From assembly GCF_019511445.1 (NCBI RefSeq), contig NZ_JAEUAN010000020.1, positions 1 to 64,000 on the forward strand: a stretch of 64,000 nucleotides of DNA, read 5' to 3'. Every line of letters starts with the position of its first letter. Within the stretch, counting starts at the first letter, position 1. Source of the stretch: Aliirhizobium wenxiniae. GTDB lineage: Bacteria; Pseudomonadota; Alphaproteobacteria; Rhizobiales; Rhizobiaceae. This document shows, piece after piece, positions 43,662 to 53,015 of the stretch. The notes beneath the pieces are model-generated. The model ran no database searches and was not told where the DNA came from. It saw only the letters and a program-made list of their open reading frames with translations. Both the position numbers and the translations under genes were made by a program.

Positions 43662-44252
43662 TCAGTCTTTCTTCGGCAGCATGGCCGTCAGTGTTTCGTC
43701 CTTGTCGATGAAGTGATGCTTCAGCGCGAAGGCTGCGTGACCGGCAACGACGATGGCCAGCGCCCATGACAGGTAGAAGTGGGCCGAGACGAGATAGGGC
43801 GTCAGCTCAGGGTTCTTGCCGCCGAGGCCCGGAATGGTGAAGAGACCCGCGACCGGGATCGGATAACCGGCCGACGAACTGTTCCACCAGCCCGAAAGCG
43901 GTACGGCAACCATAAGGAAATAGAGGGCGAAGTGACCGAGATGGGTTGCCAGCTTCATGATGGCGGGCATTTCGGTCAGCTCCGGCGGGCGGTTATAGGC
44001 GCGCCAGATGAGACGTCCGACGATCAGGAAAAGCGTCGTTGTAGCAATCGACTTGTGGAGCGTGATGGCCCAGATCTTTTGCGCCGTTTCGCCGTCGCTG
44101 ACACCGTAATGCAGCATGGCGCCGCCGTAATATCCCACGCCCCAGGCGACCAGGATGATGGCTGCCATAAGCCAGTGGAGCAGCTTGGAGACAGAATTGA
44201 AGTTACGCGTCGTGGGCCGCGTGAGAAGTCCCGTGTCTGTCGTGCTGGCCAT
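43662..44252 (-). CDS. Cytochrome b561 family protein
   Basis: A 196-residue four-helix inner-membrane b-type cytochrome. Conserved histidines occur in SVSKLLHWLMAAIILV, AITLHKSIATTTLFLI, ATHLGHFALYFLMVAVPLSG and LVSAHFYLSWALAIVVAGHAAFALKHHFI, the last two holding the heme ligands. CybB-type proteins move electrons between quinol and periplasmic acceptors. ATG 44252 is used; ATG 44264 is an alternative. It is convergent with the WYL regulator. Partner proteins are not adjacent, although cytochromes c and c' lie 2 kb away. Confidence 0.88.
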   Translation of the reverse strand: MASTTDTGLLTRPTTRNFNSVSKLLHWLMAAIILVAWGVGYYGGAMLHYGVSDGETAQKIWAITLHKSIATTTLFLIVGRLIWRAYNRPPELTEMPAIMKLATHLGHFALYFLMVAVPLSGWWNSSSAGYPIPVAGLFTIPGLGGKNPELTPYLVSAHFYLSWALAIVVAGHAAFALKHHFIDKDETLTAMLPKKD

Positions 44253-44512
44253 TGTATGGTCCATCCTTTTTGCCAAATGTCTATGACATTCAAGGAACAG
44301 ACAGGGAGCTGAAATGCCAAGGGTGCAGAAGGTCGCAGCCACCTAGCAAAAGTTGCGAAACGTCATATTCGCATCCCCTCAAAAAGACTGCGGCATTCCG
44401 CCATCATCTATTTGAGAATGCTCAATTTTAACCGATTTAAACGGCAATTATTCGACTTGGACACCAGACAGCGCCGCGGCGCTTTGCCTCACCATAGGTT
44501 GCATCCATACAT

Positions 44513-45355
44513 TCAGAGCGCCAAGCGTCTGCTTTCCTCACGCCCATGGCCGATAATCTCGATACGGTCCTTGTAGACCTCGACAACGGCAAAGGTGTTT
44601 TCCGCCTCGGTATCGACCATGCCCTTGAAATTGACGTACCAGGTGGAGCCGGTGCGCCCGAGATTGCCGACATGGTTATGGCCGTTCAGATAGGCAAGCA
44701 CATTGCCCGATCGTTCGAACAGACCGACAAGCCGTTCGCCATTCCAGAGATTGTGCTGGTTTTCCGGATAAAGCGGATAGTGCCCCATGACGATGACCGC
44801 CTCGCCGCGTTCGCGCGCGTCGGCCAGGACCTGCTCCAGCCAGGAGAATTGCTCCTCACCGATGCCGCCATTCCACGGCATGGCATTGATGGCACCGGCG
44901 GCCTCCAGCGCTGCGAGACGTCTCGATGCCTCGGCATGGCGGGCATGTCCCTGCGGGGTCGAAAACAGGCTTACTTCATTGCCATCGATGACGACGAAGC
45001 GGATGCCGCCACGGACGAAATCATGCCAGGGCGCAGGCATGCCGAGGCGGGCATGGACATCCGCCAGCTTCTCCGGAGCGACGGAGAAATCGTGGTTGCC
45101 CGGTAGCAGGACATTCTCGTGGCAAAGTCCGTCATAGACGGAAAGAATACGCTCAAAACTCTCCCAGTCGCGGTCGATCAGATCGCCGAGCGTCACGACA
45201 AAGGCGAGATCCTCACCGTTTAGCGTCTCGATCGCGTCCGCCAGCTTCTTCGGGCTGTTGCGATAGAACCGGTCGTATTCCAGCCTCGGCTCGACATCGG
45301 CATATTGGGGATCGGCGATGACGCCGAAGCGGAGGAGAGGTTTTTCAGATGACAT
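44513..45355 (-). CDS. Metallophosphoesterase (ADP-ribose/CDP-alcohol diphosphatase-like)
   Basis: A 280-residue calcineurin-like phosphoesterase with all metal-binding motifs: GVIADPQYAD, GDLIDRDWE, LPGNHDFS, VMGHYPLYP and LNGHNHVGN. The arrangement with the long insertion around YRNSPKKLADAIE matches the Mn-dependent ADP-ribose/CDP-alcohol pyrophosphatase group. Soluble; ATG 45355. Single gene. The physiological substrate is not known, but the family assignment is strong. Confidence 0.87.
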   Translation of the reverse strand: MSSEKPLLRFGVIADPQYADVEPRLEYDRFYRNSPKKLADAIETLNGEDLAFVVTLGDLIDRDWESFERILSVYDGLCHENVLLPGNHDFSVAPEKLADVHARLGMPAPWHDFVRGGIRFVVIDGNEVSLFSTPQGHARHAEASRRLAALEAAGAINAMPWNGGIGEEQFSWLEQVLADARERGEAVIVMGHYPLYPENQHNLWNGERLVGLFERSGNVLAYLNGHNHVGNLGRTGSTWYVNFKGMVDTEAENTFAVVEVYKDRIEIIGHGREESRRLAL

Positions 45356-45405
45356 GGCGCGCAGTTAGGCCCGATCTGTGACAGGCGTGTGACGGATCCG
45401 GCTTC

Positions 45406-45852
45406 TCAGCCAGGAAGATCAGCAGGCGACATGAGTGCAATGCCGAACGGCAGGAAATGTCGGGAATTATGTGTGACGACCGTCAGTCCGCGGACGCTGG
45501 CCGTGCCGGCGATAATCGCATCCGCAACACCAGGACTGTGACCGGAAGCAATTGCGATTGCTTCGAGCCTGCCGGCCTCACGCGCCGTTTCGGTATCAAG
45601 CGGCAGGATCCGATCCCTGAAGCCCGCCAGCAATCCTTCGAGAAACGCGGATATCGCGTCGGCCTTTGCGGTAGCGCCTTTTGAATTCAAAAGATGAATG
45701 CCGCGGGCGATTTCCTGCACCGTCATTGCGGAGAGATAAACGGCAGCCGCTGCCTCCTGCTCTTCCAGCCATCTGACGAGCCGCGGATCATGGGCGGCGC
45801 GTAGTGGCGAAAGTGACGAAATGACGTTCGTATCAAGCAGGCTGCCGCTCAT
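45406..45852 (-). CDS. PIN-domain toxin (VapC-like)
   Basis: A 148-residue ribonuclease toxin. Acidic metal-binding residues are visible in LLDTNVISS (Asp), MTVQEIARG (Glu) and VADAIIAGTA (Asp). The fourth position lies in VVTHNSRHF, where the more usual Asp is replaced by His, as in some VapC proteins. ATG 45852 overlaps the stop of the upstream antitoxin gene (ATGA). VapC toxins typically cleave initiator tRNA or rRNA. Confidence 0.85.
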   Translation of the reverse strand: MSGSLLDTNVISSLSPLRAAHDPRLVRWLEEQEAAAAVYLSAMTVQEIARGIHLLNSKGATAKADAISAFLEGLLAGFRDRILPLDTETAREAGRLEAIAIASGHSPGVADAIIAGTASVRGLTVVTHNSRHFLPFGIALMSPADLPG

Positions 45853-46112
45853 AGATCGACATCCCTGCCCCTTTCCGGATTTCTGGCAAAGACCTCCTCG
45901 TCGAGATCGATGTCGGGAAAGCACTGCAGGTATCGGATGAGGCTCGGCTTTGCCTTATGCAACGCAGCTCTTGCAGCTTCGGCGGCCTCCAGACTGACGA
46001 CCACAGCTGCCGGCTTACCGTGCCGGGTGATGGTAACGAACTCTCCGGCTGCCGCCTGGTCCACGACACTGGAAAAAGCCGACTTCGCATCCTTCAAACT
46101 GACTTCCGTCAT
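45849..46112 (-). CDS. Phd/YefM-family antitoxin
   Basis: An 87-residue protein with the Phd fold: the N-terminal DNA-binding part TEVSLKDAKSAFSSVVDQAAAGEFVTITRHGKPAAVVVSLEAAE is characteristic. An acidic C-terminal tail (DIDLDEEVFARNPERGRD) should wrap and neutralise the PIN toxin. The start is ATG 46112. The pair is transcribed antitoxin first and coupled by overlap, like other toxin-antitoxin modules. An antitoxin-type operator was not identified. Confidence 0.87.
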   Translation of the reverse strand: MTEVSLKDAKSAFSSVVDQAAAGEFVTITRHGKPAAVVVSLEAAEAARAALHKAKPSLIRYLQCFPDIDLDEEVFARNPERGRDVDL

Positions 46113-46330
46113 TGTCGTCTCGCACAAAGTGGTCACATGTGACTACATATTTGCATTATTGGCGCGAAAGGCAAGACGGTGGCTGAACTGCCGACCGGCT
46201 CCGATAAAGCCGACGTGAAGGCAAACGGCCGCATTGTGATCCCAATCAGGCCTACTTGGCGTTAAAGAGATAAAAATATGTGCGCGCGATTCGACCGCGC
46301 CGTTTCCATTCTTAATTCCGGAATACCGAT

Positions 46331-47017
46331 TTGCCAGCCATTACCCGCCGAAGCTTTCTGATCGCAACCCCTCTTTTTGCTACAGGATGCGTGACTTCGG
46401 TGCCGGAGCCGGTTGCCGTCAAGCCATACATGTCTCCCCATTACACGGCCATGTATGCCGCGATCGAAGGCGAACAGTTCCCGATCAAGGCAGCGGACCT
46501 GAAGCGCGTCGATCCCCGATACTACCGGCAGGAAGTCGCCTACCCGACGCAGGAACTGCCTGGAACGATCGTCGTCGATACGAAGAACCGGTTCTTGTAT
46601 CTCGTGCAGGAGAACGGCCGCGCCATGCGGTACGGCATCGGCGTCGGCAAGGCGGGACTGGAATTCGAGGGCGCGGCTCGGGTCCAGTACAAACGCCAAT
46701 GGCCGCGCTGGACGCCGACGCAGGACATGATCGCCCGCGAGCCGGAACGGTACGGACCGCTGGCTGCCGGCATGGAGCCGGGCGTGCTCAATCCGCTCGG
46801 GCCCCGCGCGCTCTATCTGTTCAAGGATGGCCGCGACACGCTTTACCGAATTCACGGCACGACCGAGGACTGGACGATCGGCAAGGCGGTGTCGAGCGGC
46901 TGCATCCGCCTGCTCAACCAGGACATTGTCGATCTTTACGGGCGCGTTCCGGACGGTACCCGCGTCGTCGTGTTGCAGGATGCGCCGACCGACAGCTTCA
47001 TCCCACAGGCAGTTTGA
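46331..47017 (+). CDS. L,D-transpeptidase (YkuD/ErfK family), probable lipoprotein
   Basis: A 228-residue envelope enzyme. The N-terminus has twin-arginine-like ITRRSFLIATPLFATGC, in which FATGC is a lipobox, so it may be a lipoprotein (position 20 Cys). The YkuD domain is at about residues 75-215. It has the catalytic site HGTTEDWTIGKAVSSGCIRLLNQD with the nucleophile Cys. It should make 3-3 or protein-peptidoglycan cross-links. The start is TTG 46331. In Rhizobiales, where polar growth uses L,D-transpeptidases, such enzymes are numerous. Confidence 0.9.
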   Translation: MPAITRRSFLIATPLFATGCVTSVPEPVAVKPYMSPHYTAMYAAIEGEQFPIKAADLKRVDPRYYRQEVAYPTQELPGTIVVDTKNRFLYLVQENGRAMRYGIGVGKAGLEFEGAARVQYKRQWPRWTPTQDMIAREPERYGPLAAGMEPGVLNPLGPRALYLFKDGRDTLYRIHGTTEDWTIGKAVSSGCIRLLNQDIVDLYGRVPDGTRVVVLQDAPTDSFIPQAV

Positions 47018-47088
47018 CGCGTTATCGGGCGCTCAGCGTTTCGGCTGCAGAGCGCCGACACATTTACCAAGCCCCTCCCAAGGCAAAC

Positions 47089-47126
47089 AAAAACACCCGG
47101 CGCTGCGAGGCACCGGGTGTTTTTTA
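47089..47126. terminator. Bidirectional intrinsic terminator between the L,D-transpeptidase and sodB genes
   Basis: A 12 bp stem aaaaacacccgg / ccgggtgttttt with a 12-base loop is followed by tt on the plus strand and flanked by A/T runs on both strands. It lies between two convergent genes. Confidence 0.9.
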
Positions 47127-47146
47127 ATGGCTAGAATGCGTGATGC

Positions 47147-47749
47147 TTACTTGGAAGCGGCTTCGTACATTTCCAGCACGTAATCCCAGTTGATCAGGCT
47201 GTCGACGAAGGCTTCGAGATACTTCGGACGAGCATTGCGGTAGTCGATGTAGTAGGAGTGTTCCCATACGTCGACGCCGAGGATCGGGGATGCGCCGTGA
47301 ACGAGCGGGTTTTCGCCGTTCGGGGTTTTCGAGATGGCGAGCTTGCCGTCCTTGACCGAGAGCCAGGCCCAGCCGGAGCCGAACTGCGTGGTGCCGGCAG
47401 CGATGAAATCAGCCTTGAACTTGTCGTAGCCGCCGAGGTCGCTGTCGATCGCAGCCTGCAGCTTGCCGGGCAGCTTGTTGCCGCCGCCGTCCTTCTTCAT
47501 CCACTTCCAGAAATGGATGTGGTTGTAGTGCTGGGCAGCGTTGTTGAAGAGGCCCTGGTTGGTGCCGAAGGACTTCTTGACGACTTCCTCGACCGACAGG
47601 TCAGCCAGGCCGGCTTCGGCTGCAAGCTTGTTGCCGTTGTCGACATAGGCCTTGTGGTGCTTGTCGTGATGGTACTCGAGCGTTTCCTTCGACATGAAGG
47701 GAGCAAGAGCTTCGTAATCATAGGGAAGTGCGGGAAGTTCGAAGGCCAT
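47147..47749 (-). CDS. sodB: Superoxide dismutase (Fe/Mn family)
   Basis: A 200-residue cytoplasmic enzyme that converts superoxide to oxygen and hydrogen peroxide. Metal ligands are H27 in EYHHDKHHKAYV, the His in NAAQHYNHIHFWKWMKK, and the Asp and His in LGVDVWEHSYYIDYRNARPKYL. Segment AWLSVKDGKLAI is consistent with the Fe-type. ATG 47749 has AAAAGGAG upstream. Convergent terminator shared with the L,D-transpeptidase gene. Confidence 0.95.
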   Translation of the reverse strand: MAFELPALPYDYEALAPFMSKETLEYHHDKHHKAYVDNGNKLAAEAGLADLSVEEVVKKSFGTNQGLFNNAAQHYNHIHFWKWMKKDGGGNKLPGKLQAAIDSDLGGYDKFKADFIAAGTTQFGSGWAWLSVKDGKLAISKTPNGENPLVHGASPILGVDVWEHSYYIDYRNARPKYLEAFVDSLINWDYVLEMYEAASK

Positions 47750-48001
47750 TGGTCTACTCCTTTTAGGCAAAACCTTGGGTAATCGTCGTGCGGGAACATA
47801 GGAGCGGACCGGGGAAGAGGCAACGCCCCAAAGGCCAAAATTATGGCAAAAATCAAAGATGCAGCGCAGCGGCTTTGCTCGACTGCGCCGTATGGTGGAA
47901 CATCATTCCAATGCCGCAGCGGGCGCATTGATTGATCACCGACGTCACAGGGCTGCCGCTAATCCGTGACAGGAGGAATTTCCCAAGGAGGATTTGATTC
48001 G

Positions 48002-48325
48002 ATGAAAATCACGACCACGCTTTTTGCCGCCGTCGGCACTGTTCTGATCGCCGGCAGCGCCGCTCACGCATCCTCGGACGACGCCTGGGCAGCATTCCAG
48101 AGCGATGTTTCCAAAGCCTGCGTCAAGGCGGCAAAGGGACTTATCGAGAAGGGCAAGACGGTGGTCGACCCCTATGGCAGCGAGCATTACGGCATGGCCG
48201 TGGTGACCGGAAAGGCGGTTGGCGCCAAAGCCCGCATCAGCACCATCTGCGTCTATGACAAGCAGAAGAAGACGGCCGAAATCGGCGGCGAGATCAGCGC
48301 CAAGCAACTGGCCGTGACGCCATAG
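48002..48325 (+). CDS. Exported hypothetical protein
   Basis: A 107-residue protein with a clear signal peptide (ITTTLFAAVGTVLIAGSAAHAS) and a small periplasmic domain with two cysteines (SKACVKAA and ISTICVYDK) that may form a disulfide. The start is ATG 48002 behind a strong AAGGAGG. It resembles conserved rhizobial exported proteins of about 110 residues, for which I know no function. It is divergent from sodB, with about 250 bp between. Confidence 0.7.
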   Translation: MKITTTLFAAVGTVLIAGSAAHASSDDAWAAFQSDVSKACVKAAKGLIEKGKTVVDPYGSEHYGMAVVTGKAVGAKARISTICVYDKQKKTAEIGGEISAKQLAVTP

Positions 48326-48440
48326 GGCCTCACCGACCAAAATACGATCATCAATCAGCTTCGCGCATGATTGCCCATCTATCATCGGTCATTGTCTGCA
48401 TTTCCATTTGCCATTTTGACATTTGACCGATGAGAGCAAT

Positions 48441-48980
48441 GTGATCACCAACGATATTCCAGCAGTGCCGCAATTCCTGATGCGGGAGACAGACCATCAT
48501 GTCCTTCAGGCCATGGCGGCTGATACAGCAGACAAGCAGGATGCCGATCCTGCCGGTCAAAACGGCGAAGACGAAACAGCAGTTCCTTCTCCTGCCGTGG
48601 ACCTGAGCGCCTCGGGGTCATCAACGGGCGGCTATTCCATCGAAGACCTTGTGCTTTTCCGCAAGCTCACCGGATACAGGCTCGATACCCGCAGCCCGAT
48701 ATGGCGAGCCGTGGACGACGACGGGAACCGCGTCTCGACCGCCGACCGGCTTTTCACCACACTGGCGGAAGAAGCCTTCCGTTTTGCCGACAGGCAGCGG
48801 CGTCTTGGCGGAGATGCCCGACGGGACCTGACGATCGACGATCTTGTCCTGGCGCTTCCGTCGATCAGGCGTGCTGCGAACTCGATCGGGTCCAAGGGGC
48901 TGATTGCCTTCGAGCGGCTCGAAGCGGCGATCTTGGCCATGAAGGAACAGTTCGAGGCCGAAGCATTCATCACGCCCTGA
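48441..48980 (+). CDS. Hypothetical protein
   Basis: A 179-residue (or slightly longer) soluble protein. The N-terminal ~60 residues are acidic and probably disordered; the C-terminal part is helical (SIEDLVLFRKLTGYRLDTRSPIWRAV ... SIRRAANSIGSKGLIAFERLEAAI). The start is uncertain: GTG 48441 near GAGAG, TTG 48423, or ATG 48480. No family recognised. Codon use supports coding. Confidence 0.6.
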   Translation: MITNDIPAVPQFLMRETDHHVLQAMAADTADKQDADPAGQNGEDETAVPSPAVDLSASGSSTGGYSIEDLVLFRKLTGYRLDTRSPIWRAVDDDGNRVSTADRLFTTLAEEAFRFADRQRRLGGDARRDLTIDDLVLALPSIRRAANSIGSKGLIAFERLEAAILAMKEQFEAEAFITP

Positions 48981-49122
48981 ACAATCCGGACGATGGGCGG
49001 GCCACGACATAAATTGCTGCTGGAAAACGGCACATCGTCTGCTTTGCATGATTTGATATATTTAGATTATCTAATATTTAAGTCGTAAGGCCTAAAAATT
49101 CTCGGGATCACGGGAGCAAGGC

Positions 49123-50871
49123 ATGACGACGGCAAACACGCGCAGATTTGCGAATGACGAGGCGATGCTGCAGGCGGTGATGGCGGCGATGGACAATCTT
49201 CCCGTCGCGGTCGGATTGTTCAACCTCGAAGGCAGGCCGCTCTACGCCAACCGATCTTTCCAGGAATTGCACGACCTCGACAGGCGATGGCTGAATGAGG
49301 ACGAGACCTTTGCCGAGGTTGCGGCCGATGGCAGGATGGACGACTGGAAAGAGGACCCGATGGCCTATTTCCAGCGCCTCATGCGCAAGCTCATGGAAGA
49401 GGGCTTTTCCGAAACGCAGGTGGAAATCGGTGACAAGATCATCGACGTGCAGGATGTACTGCTTGACGGGAAATACCTGCTCAGCACCCAGCAGGACATC
49501 ACGGCACGGGTGAAGGCGGAGCAGCGCGTCTCCTATCTTGCGCATCACGATCCGCTGACCGACCTGCCCAACCGGATGCGGTTTGCCGCGGAACTGGCCA
49601 ACCTCATTGCCGAACGCCGGGTGCTTAGACAGCAATTCGGGGTGATGAGTTTCGATGTCGACCGGTTCAAGGACATCAACGACCTGTTTGGCCATGCAGC
49701 CGGCGATATCGTGCTGGCTGAACTGGCGAGACGGTTGAAGAACGTGCTCAATGACGATGATATCGCAGCACGCCTCGGCGGCGACGAGTTTACCGTGATC
49801 AGTGCCGGCGAAGACCAGCCGGAAACGGTGACACGGCTTGCCGAACGGCTGACCCGCGCGATGGAAGAGGATTTCGACGTGGAGGGCCGCTCGCTTCGGG
49901 TCAGCCTTTCGATCGGCATTGCGATGTTTCCGCAGGACGGCGCGGATGCGGCAACGCTGCTCGCCAATTCGGATGCCGCACTCTACCGCGCCAAGGCTGA
50001 CGGGCGCGGTCGCTTCTGCGCGTTCAACGCCAACATGGACCGCCGGATGCATGACCGGCGCGTGCTGCAACAGGACCTGCGCCATGCGATCAAGCGCGGC
50101 GAGCTGATGCTGCACTACCAGCCCCAGGCCTCGGTGACCGGCGAGATTTTCGGCTTCGAGGCCCTGCTGCGCTGGCATCATCCCAGCCGCGGACTGATTA
50201 CGCCTGACGAATTCGTGCCGCTGGCGGAAGAAAGCGGCCAGATCGTCGAGATCGGCCGCTGGGTGCTGAACGAGGCCGGCCGCGAGGCCGCGAGCTGGCC
50301 GAACCGGTTGAAGATCGCCATCAACATTTCCCCCATCCAGTTTCGCCAGGACAGTCTTGTCAGCGACGTGCATATGATGCTTCTTGAGACGGGACTTGCC
50401 GCCGACCGGCTGGAGCTTGAAGTGACCGAAGGGGTGCTGGTGCATGATTTTGCGCGGGCACTGCAGATCCTGCGCGGGCTCAAAGGCCTTGGCCTCAGGA
50501 TCGCCATGGACGATTTCGGCACCGGATATTCCTCGCTTTCCTATCTCCAGTCCTTTCCGTTCGACACGATCAAGATCGACAAGTCCTTCACCTCCAAGCT
50601 GGTATCCGATAGCAGCGCCGACGAGATCGTGCGCGCGGTGATCGGGCTCGGCCGGGGGCTGAATATTCCGATCGTGGCGGAAGGGGTGGAAACGGAAGAA
50701 CAGCGCGCCTTTCTGGAAGAGGCGCAGTGCCAGCATCTGCAAGGCCATCTGATCGGTCGAGCAGGCCCGATCGCACAGTATTCCGGCTTGACGGGGGCGG
50801 AAGAAATCCCGTCTGTTCCGCAGATCGATACGGATGGATTTCACACGAAGCAAACCCTGCGGCGGCGTTGA
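49123..50871 (+). CDS. PAS-GGDEF-EAL cyclic-di-GMP turnover protein
   Basis: A 582-residue cytoplasmic signalling protein. A PAS-type sensor region (about residues 18-135) is followed by a diguanylate cyclase domain with the active-site GGDEF at 219-223 and a phosphodiesterase domain with EAL at 346-348. The phosphodiesterase landmarks NISPIQF, ELEVTEGVL, MDDFGTGYSSLSYL, IKIDKSF and VAEGVETEEQ are all present, so both halves look active. The ending QGHLIGRAGPI departs slightly from the usual QGYLIGRPxP. No transmembrane segment. Which activity dominates cannot be told from sequence. Confidence 0.93.
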   Translation: MTTANTRRFANDEAMLQAVMAAMDNLPVAVGLFNLEGRPLYANRSFQELHDLDRRWLNEDETFAEVAADGRMDDWKEDPMAYFQRLMRKLMEEGFSETQVEIGDKIIDVQDVLLDGKYLLSTQQDITARVKAEQRVSYLAHHDPLTDLPNRMRFAAELANLIAERRVLRQQFGVMSFDVDRFKDINDLFGHAAGDIVLAELARRLKNVLNDDDIAARLGGDEFTVISAGEDQPETVTRLAERLTRAMEEDFDVEGRSLRVSLSIGIAMFPQDGADAATLLANSDAALYRAKADGRGRFCAFNANMDRRMHDRRVLQQDLRHAIKRGELMLHYQPQASVTGEIFGFEALLRWHHPSRGLITPDEFVPLAEESGQIVEIGRWVLNEAGREAASWPNRLKIAINISPIQFRQDSLVSDVHMMLLETGLAADRLELEVTEGVLVHDFARALQILRGLKGLGLRIAMDDFGTGYSSLSYLQSFPFDTIKIDKSFTSKLVSDSSADEIVRAVIGLGRGLNIPIVAEGVETEEQRAFLEEAQCQHLQGHLIGRAGPIAQYSGLTGAEEIPSVPQIDTDGFHTKQTLRRR

Positions 50872-51050
50872 AGCCCCGCCTTTTCGGGATCGGGCACAGC
50901 GCAAGATCGATCGGATCGTCCAATCGGTACGAACCTGTCATCATATAGCAACGTTATCGGTGAACGGTGCGGTCATCGACCGCGATCTAGCCCCTTGCCG
51001 GCTGCTGTCGTAGACGGATGGTCGGCCTCCATTGCGCATAAGGTATTGCC

Positions 51051-51668
51051 ATGACCAGCTTGCAAAACTCCCTTCTCGTCATCCTGCTTCACGGTGTCGG
51101 CGCCAATGGGGCCGATCTCGCCCCGCTCGGTGAAAGCTGGAAAGCCCGCCTGCCGGATGCCGTCTTCGTTTCGCCGAATGCGCCGGAACGCTCGAATTTC
51201 GGTCCCGGCTATCAGTGGTTCAGCGTCGCCGGCGTGACGGAAGAAAAGCGCCCTGCCCGCATTACCGCCGCGCGTCCGGCCTTCGACACGGTGATTTCCG
51301 ATATTATCGAGGAAAACGGCTTTAACGGCCGGCTGGACAGGGTCGTATTCGTCGGATTCTCGCAAGGTACGATCATGTCGCTCGATGCGATTGCCAGTGG
51401 CCGCTGGCCGGTTGCAGCCGTTGTCGGCTTTTCCGGCCGGCTTGCCACCGAACATCCGCTGACGCCTTCGCTCGAGACCAAAGTGCTTTTGGTGCACGGC
51501 ACTTCGGACCCTGTCATTCCGTCATGGGAAACGGAAAAGGCGGAGACGGAATTGAAGGCCGCGGGCCTATCCGTCGAAACCGTCATCGAACCGGGTCTCG
51601 GACACACGATCTCCATCGGCGGCGCAGATCGCGCGGCGGATTTTCTAGAGGGGATCGCCCGGAACTGA
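51051..51668 (+). CDS. Phospholipase/carboxylesterase-like alpha/beta hydrolase
   Basis: A 205-residue serine hydrolase of the carboxylesterase/thioesterase (YpfH-like) group. Markers are VILLHGVGANGADLAPL (oxyanion side), the nucleophile elbow VGFSQGTIMSL, and the catalytic Asp and His in HGTSDPVIP and GLGHTISIGG. The length is typical. ATG 51051 follows AAGGT. Cytoplasmic; the natural ester substrate is unknown. Convergent with the dioxygenase-like gene, 12 bp apart. Confidence 0.9.
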   Translation: MTSLQNSLLVILLHGVGANGADLAPLGESWKARLPDAVFVSPNAPERSNFGPGYQWFSVAGVTEEKRPARITAARPAFDTVISDIIEENGFNGRLDRVVFVGFSQGTIMSLDAIASGRWPVAAVVGFSGRLATEHPLTPSLETKVLLVHGTSDPVIPSWETEKAETELKAAGLSVETVIEPGLGHTISIGGADRAADFLEGIARN

Positions 51669-51680
51669 TGTTTCGAGCCA

Positions 51681-52664
51681 CTACCGCCGGATGACCGGCT
51701 CGCCGTGGAACCGACGGCGGGACGGTTTTGAGACGCCGAAGCCGACTTCCATCATCAGCCGTGGCTTTGTGACAGGCACCGTGCCCATGTGGAAGCCGAA
51801 GGGATCCTCGACGAAACCGGAGCCTGCCGGGCCGGTCAGCGTGACAGCCTGATCGGCACCGTAATAATCCAGCACTTCATCCGCCGGATGGCCGACCATG
51901 AGCGTATATTGGTGCTTGACCTTGCGCCTGTTGTGGCTGCCCTTGACGAAGACATGGGGGCCGGTGCCCTCATCGACATCGACGAGATTGAAGAAGAATT
52001 TCAGCATCCGCCAATCGTCGAGATCGAAATGGAACTTGTCGAGCGAGGCGAGGCTGCGATCGGCTTCCGTCGAGGCTTTGGTCGGAAAGCTCCACCAGAT
52101 ACGCGTGGTGATAAGCCGGGCGCTTGCACCGAGATAATGTTTTGCAACATCCTTCAACAGCGGGTCGGACTGAATGGCGCGGACACCGGCACTTCGCAGC
52201 GAACGCTCGAAGAAATGGCCGCTCAGCAGCGAGCGTTCAAATTTCTGTTCCGCTTCCCCATGCCGAGGAGCGACGAATTCGAGAGCGCGGTCGAAATTGC
52301 CGAAACAGGGCGTAATCCGGGCAAAATTGTAGATCTCCTGCTGGATCTGCGCCGGCATGCGCAGACCGGTGAAGATCCCGTCACTGCGCAAAGCATCCGC
52401 CACCGCCTGCGCGTCCAGCTTGCCGAACAGCGATGACTGCTGCTGTCCCGAAGGTGCGTATTTGTCAGACAGGGCCCAATGAATACGACGTCCGGGCATG
52501 GTGCGGGCAAGCACGAACATCGGCAGCCAGGCGGGATTTTCCTTCAAGTCGGCAAGATAGGTCGGGATCCGTACCGCCATGCGGCGCAAACGACTTCCAC
52601 TGCGCGCCACAGCCTCAAGATTGTCCGGCTGCGATGCAGTCGATGGGGATGCGTCTACTGACAT
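51681..52664 (-). CDS. Phytanoyl-CoA dioxygenase-like (2-oxoglutarate/Fe(II)) protein
   Basis: A 327-residue protein. The likely Fe(II) ligands are the His and Asp of DKFHFDLDDWRMLKFF and a distal His in DPFGFHMGTVP, with a downstream arginine (KPRLMMEVGFG) placed to bind 2-oxoglutarate. Such enzymes hydroxylate small molecules or lipids. The long N-terminus is helical. ATG 52664 (MSVDASPS) has AAGGAG five bases upstream. The substrate is unknown, and the match to the family is by motif layout only. Confidence 0.7.
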   Translation of the reverse strand: MSVDASPSTASQPDNLEAVARSGSRLRRMAVRIPTYLADLKENPAWLPMFVLARTMPGRRIHWALSDKYAPSGQQQSSLFGKLDAQAVADALRSDGIFTGLRMPAQIQQEIYNFARITPCFGNFDRALEFVAPRHGEAEQKFERSLLSGHFFERSLRSAGVRAIQSDPLLKDVAKHYLGASARLITTRIWWSFPTKASTEADRSLASLDKFHFDLDDWRMLKFFFNLVDVDEGTGPHVFVKGSHNRRKVKHQYTLMVGHPADEVLDYYGADQAVTLTGPAGSGFVEDPFGFHMGTVPVTKPRLMMEVGFGVSKPSRRRFHGEPVIRR

Positions 52665-53015
52665 TGCCACTCCTTTTCCGGTCGGGGTTCCCAGGGAGAG
52701 AGGGATGCAGATAGGATCTGTAACCGATCACATTCTTTCGCCACTTTACGACGAAAATGGGCCGGTCGAAACATATACTTCCGCGAACGGAAAGCAATTA
52801 ATCAAATTTTATGAATAAAATCAAACAATGCTTTACTGGTAGAAAGCATCACCCAAAAGAATGATGGAAATATACAAACATCTTCTTCCGAGCACTCTCG
52901 GTATTTGGAGCAGGCCTGACGATCGTTGAATTGCCAGACCTGCCCTAGCTCTTTGGGTTTACGCGATTGCGGACGCGAAGCAGCTTCCTACCTTCGCTGG
53001 AATTGCTTCATCAAA
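52665..53015. other. 351 bp AT-rich intergenic region with a family C repeat
   Basis: This region lies between the start of the dioxygenase-like gene and the end of the ilvE-type gene. Bases 52770-52900 are notably AT-rich. A 37-codon frame starting ATG 52705 (MQIGSVTDHILS), with GGGAGAGAGGG before it, is seen but not claimed as a gene. Repeat C2 lies at 52962-53007. No other signal was recognised. Confidence 0.5.
52962..53007. repeat. Dispersed short repeat, family C copy 2
   Basis: This unit (cgcgattgcggacgcg, aagcagcttccta, ccttcgctggaattgct) matches 6857-6902 with several differences. It sits just beyond the 3' end of the aminotransferase gene and could end its transcript. Confidence 0.7.

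Noticed and set aside
52705..52818. 37-codon frame MQIGSVTDHILS with a purine-rich leader
   Set aside because: It is too short and AT-rich to separate from chance; noted only because of the GGGAGAGAGGG before the ATG.
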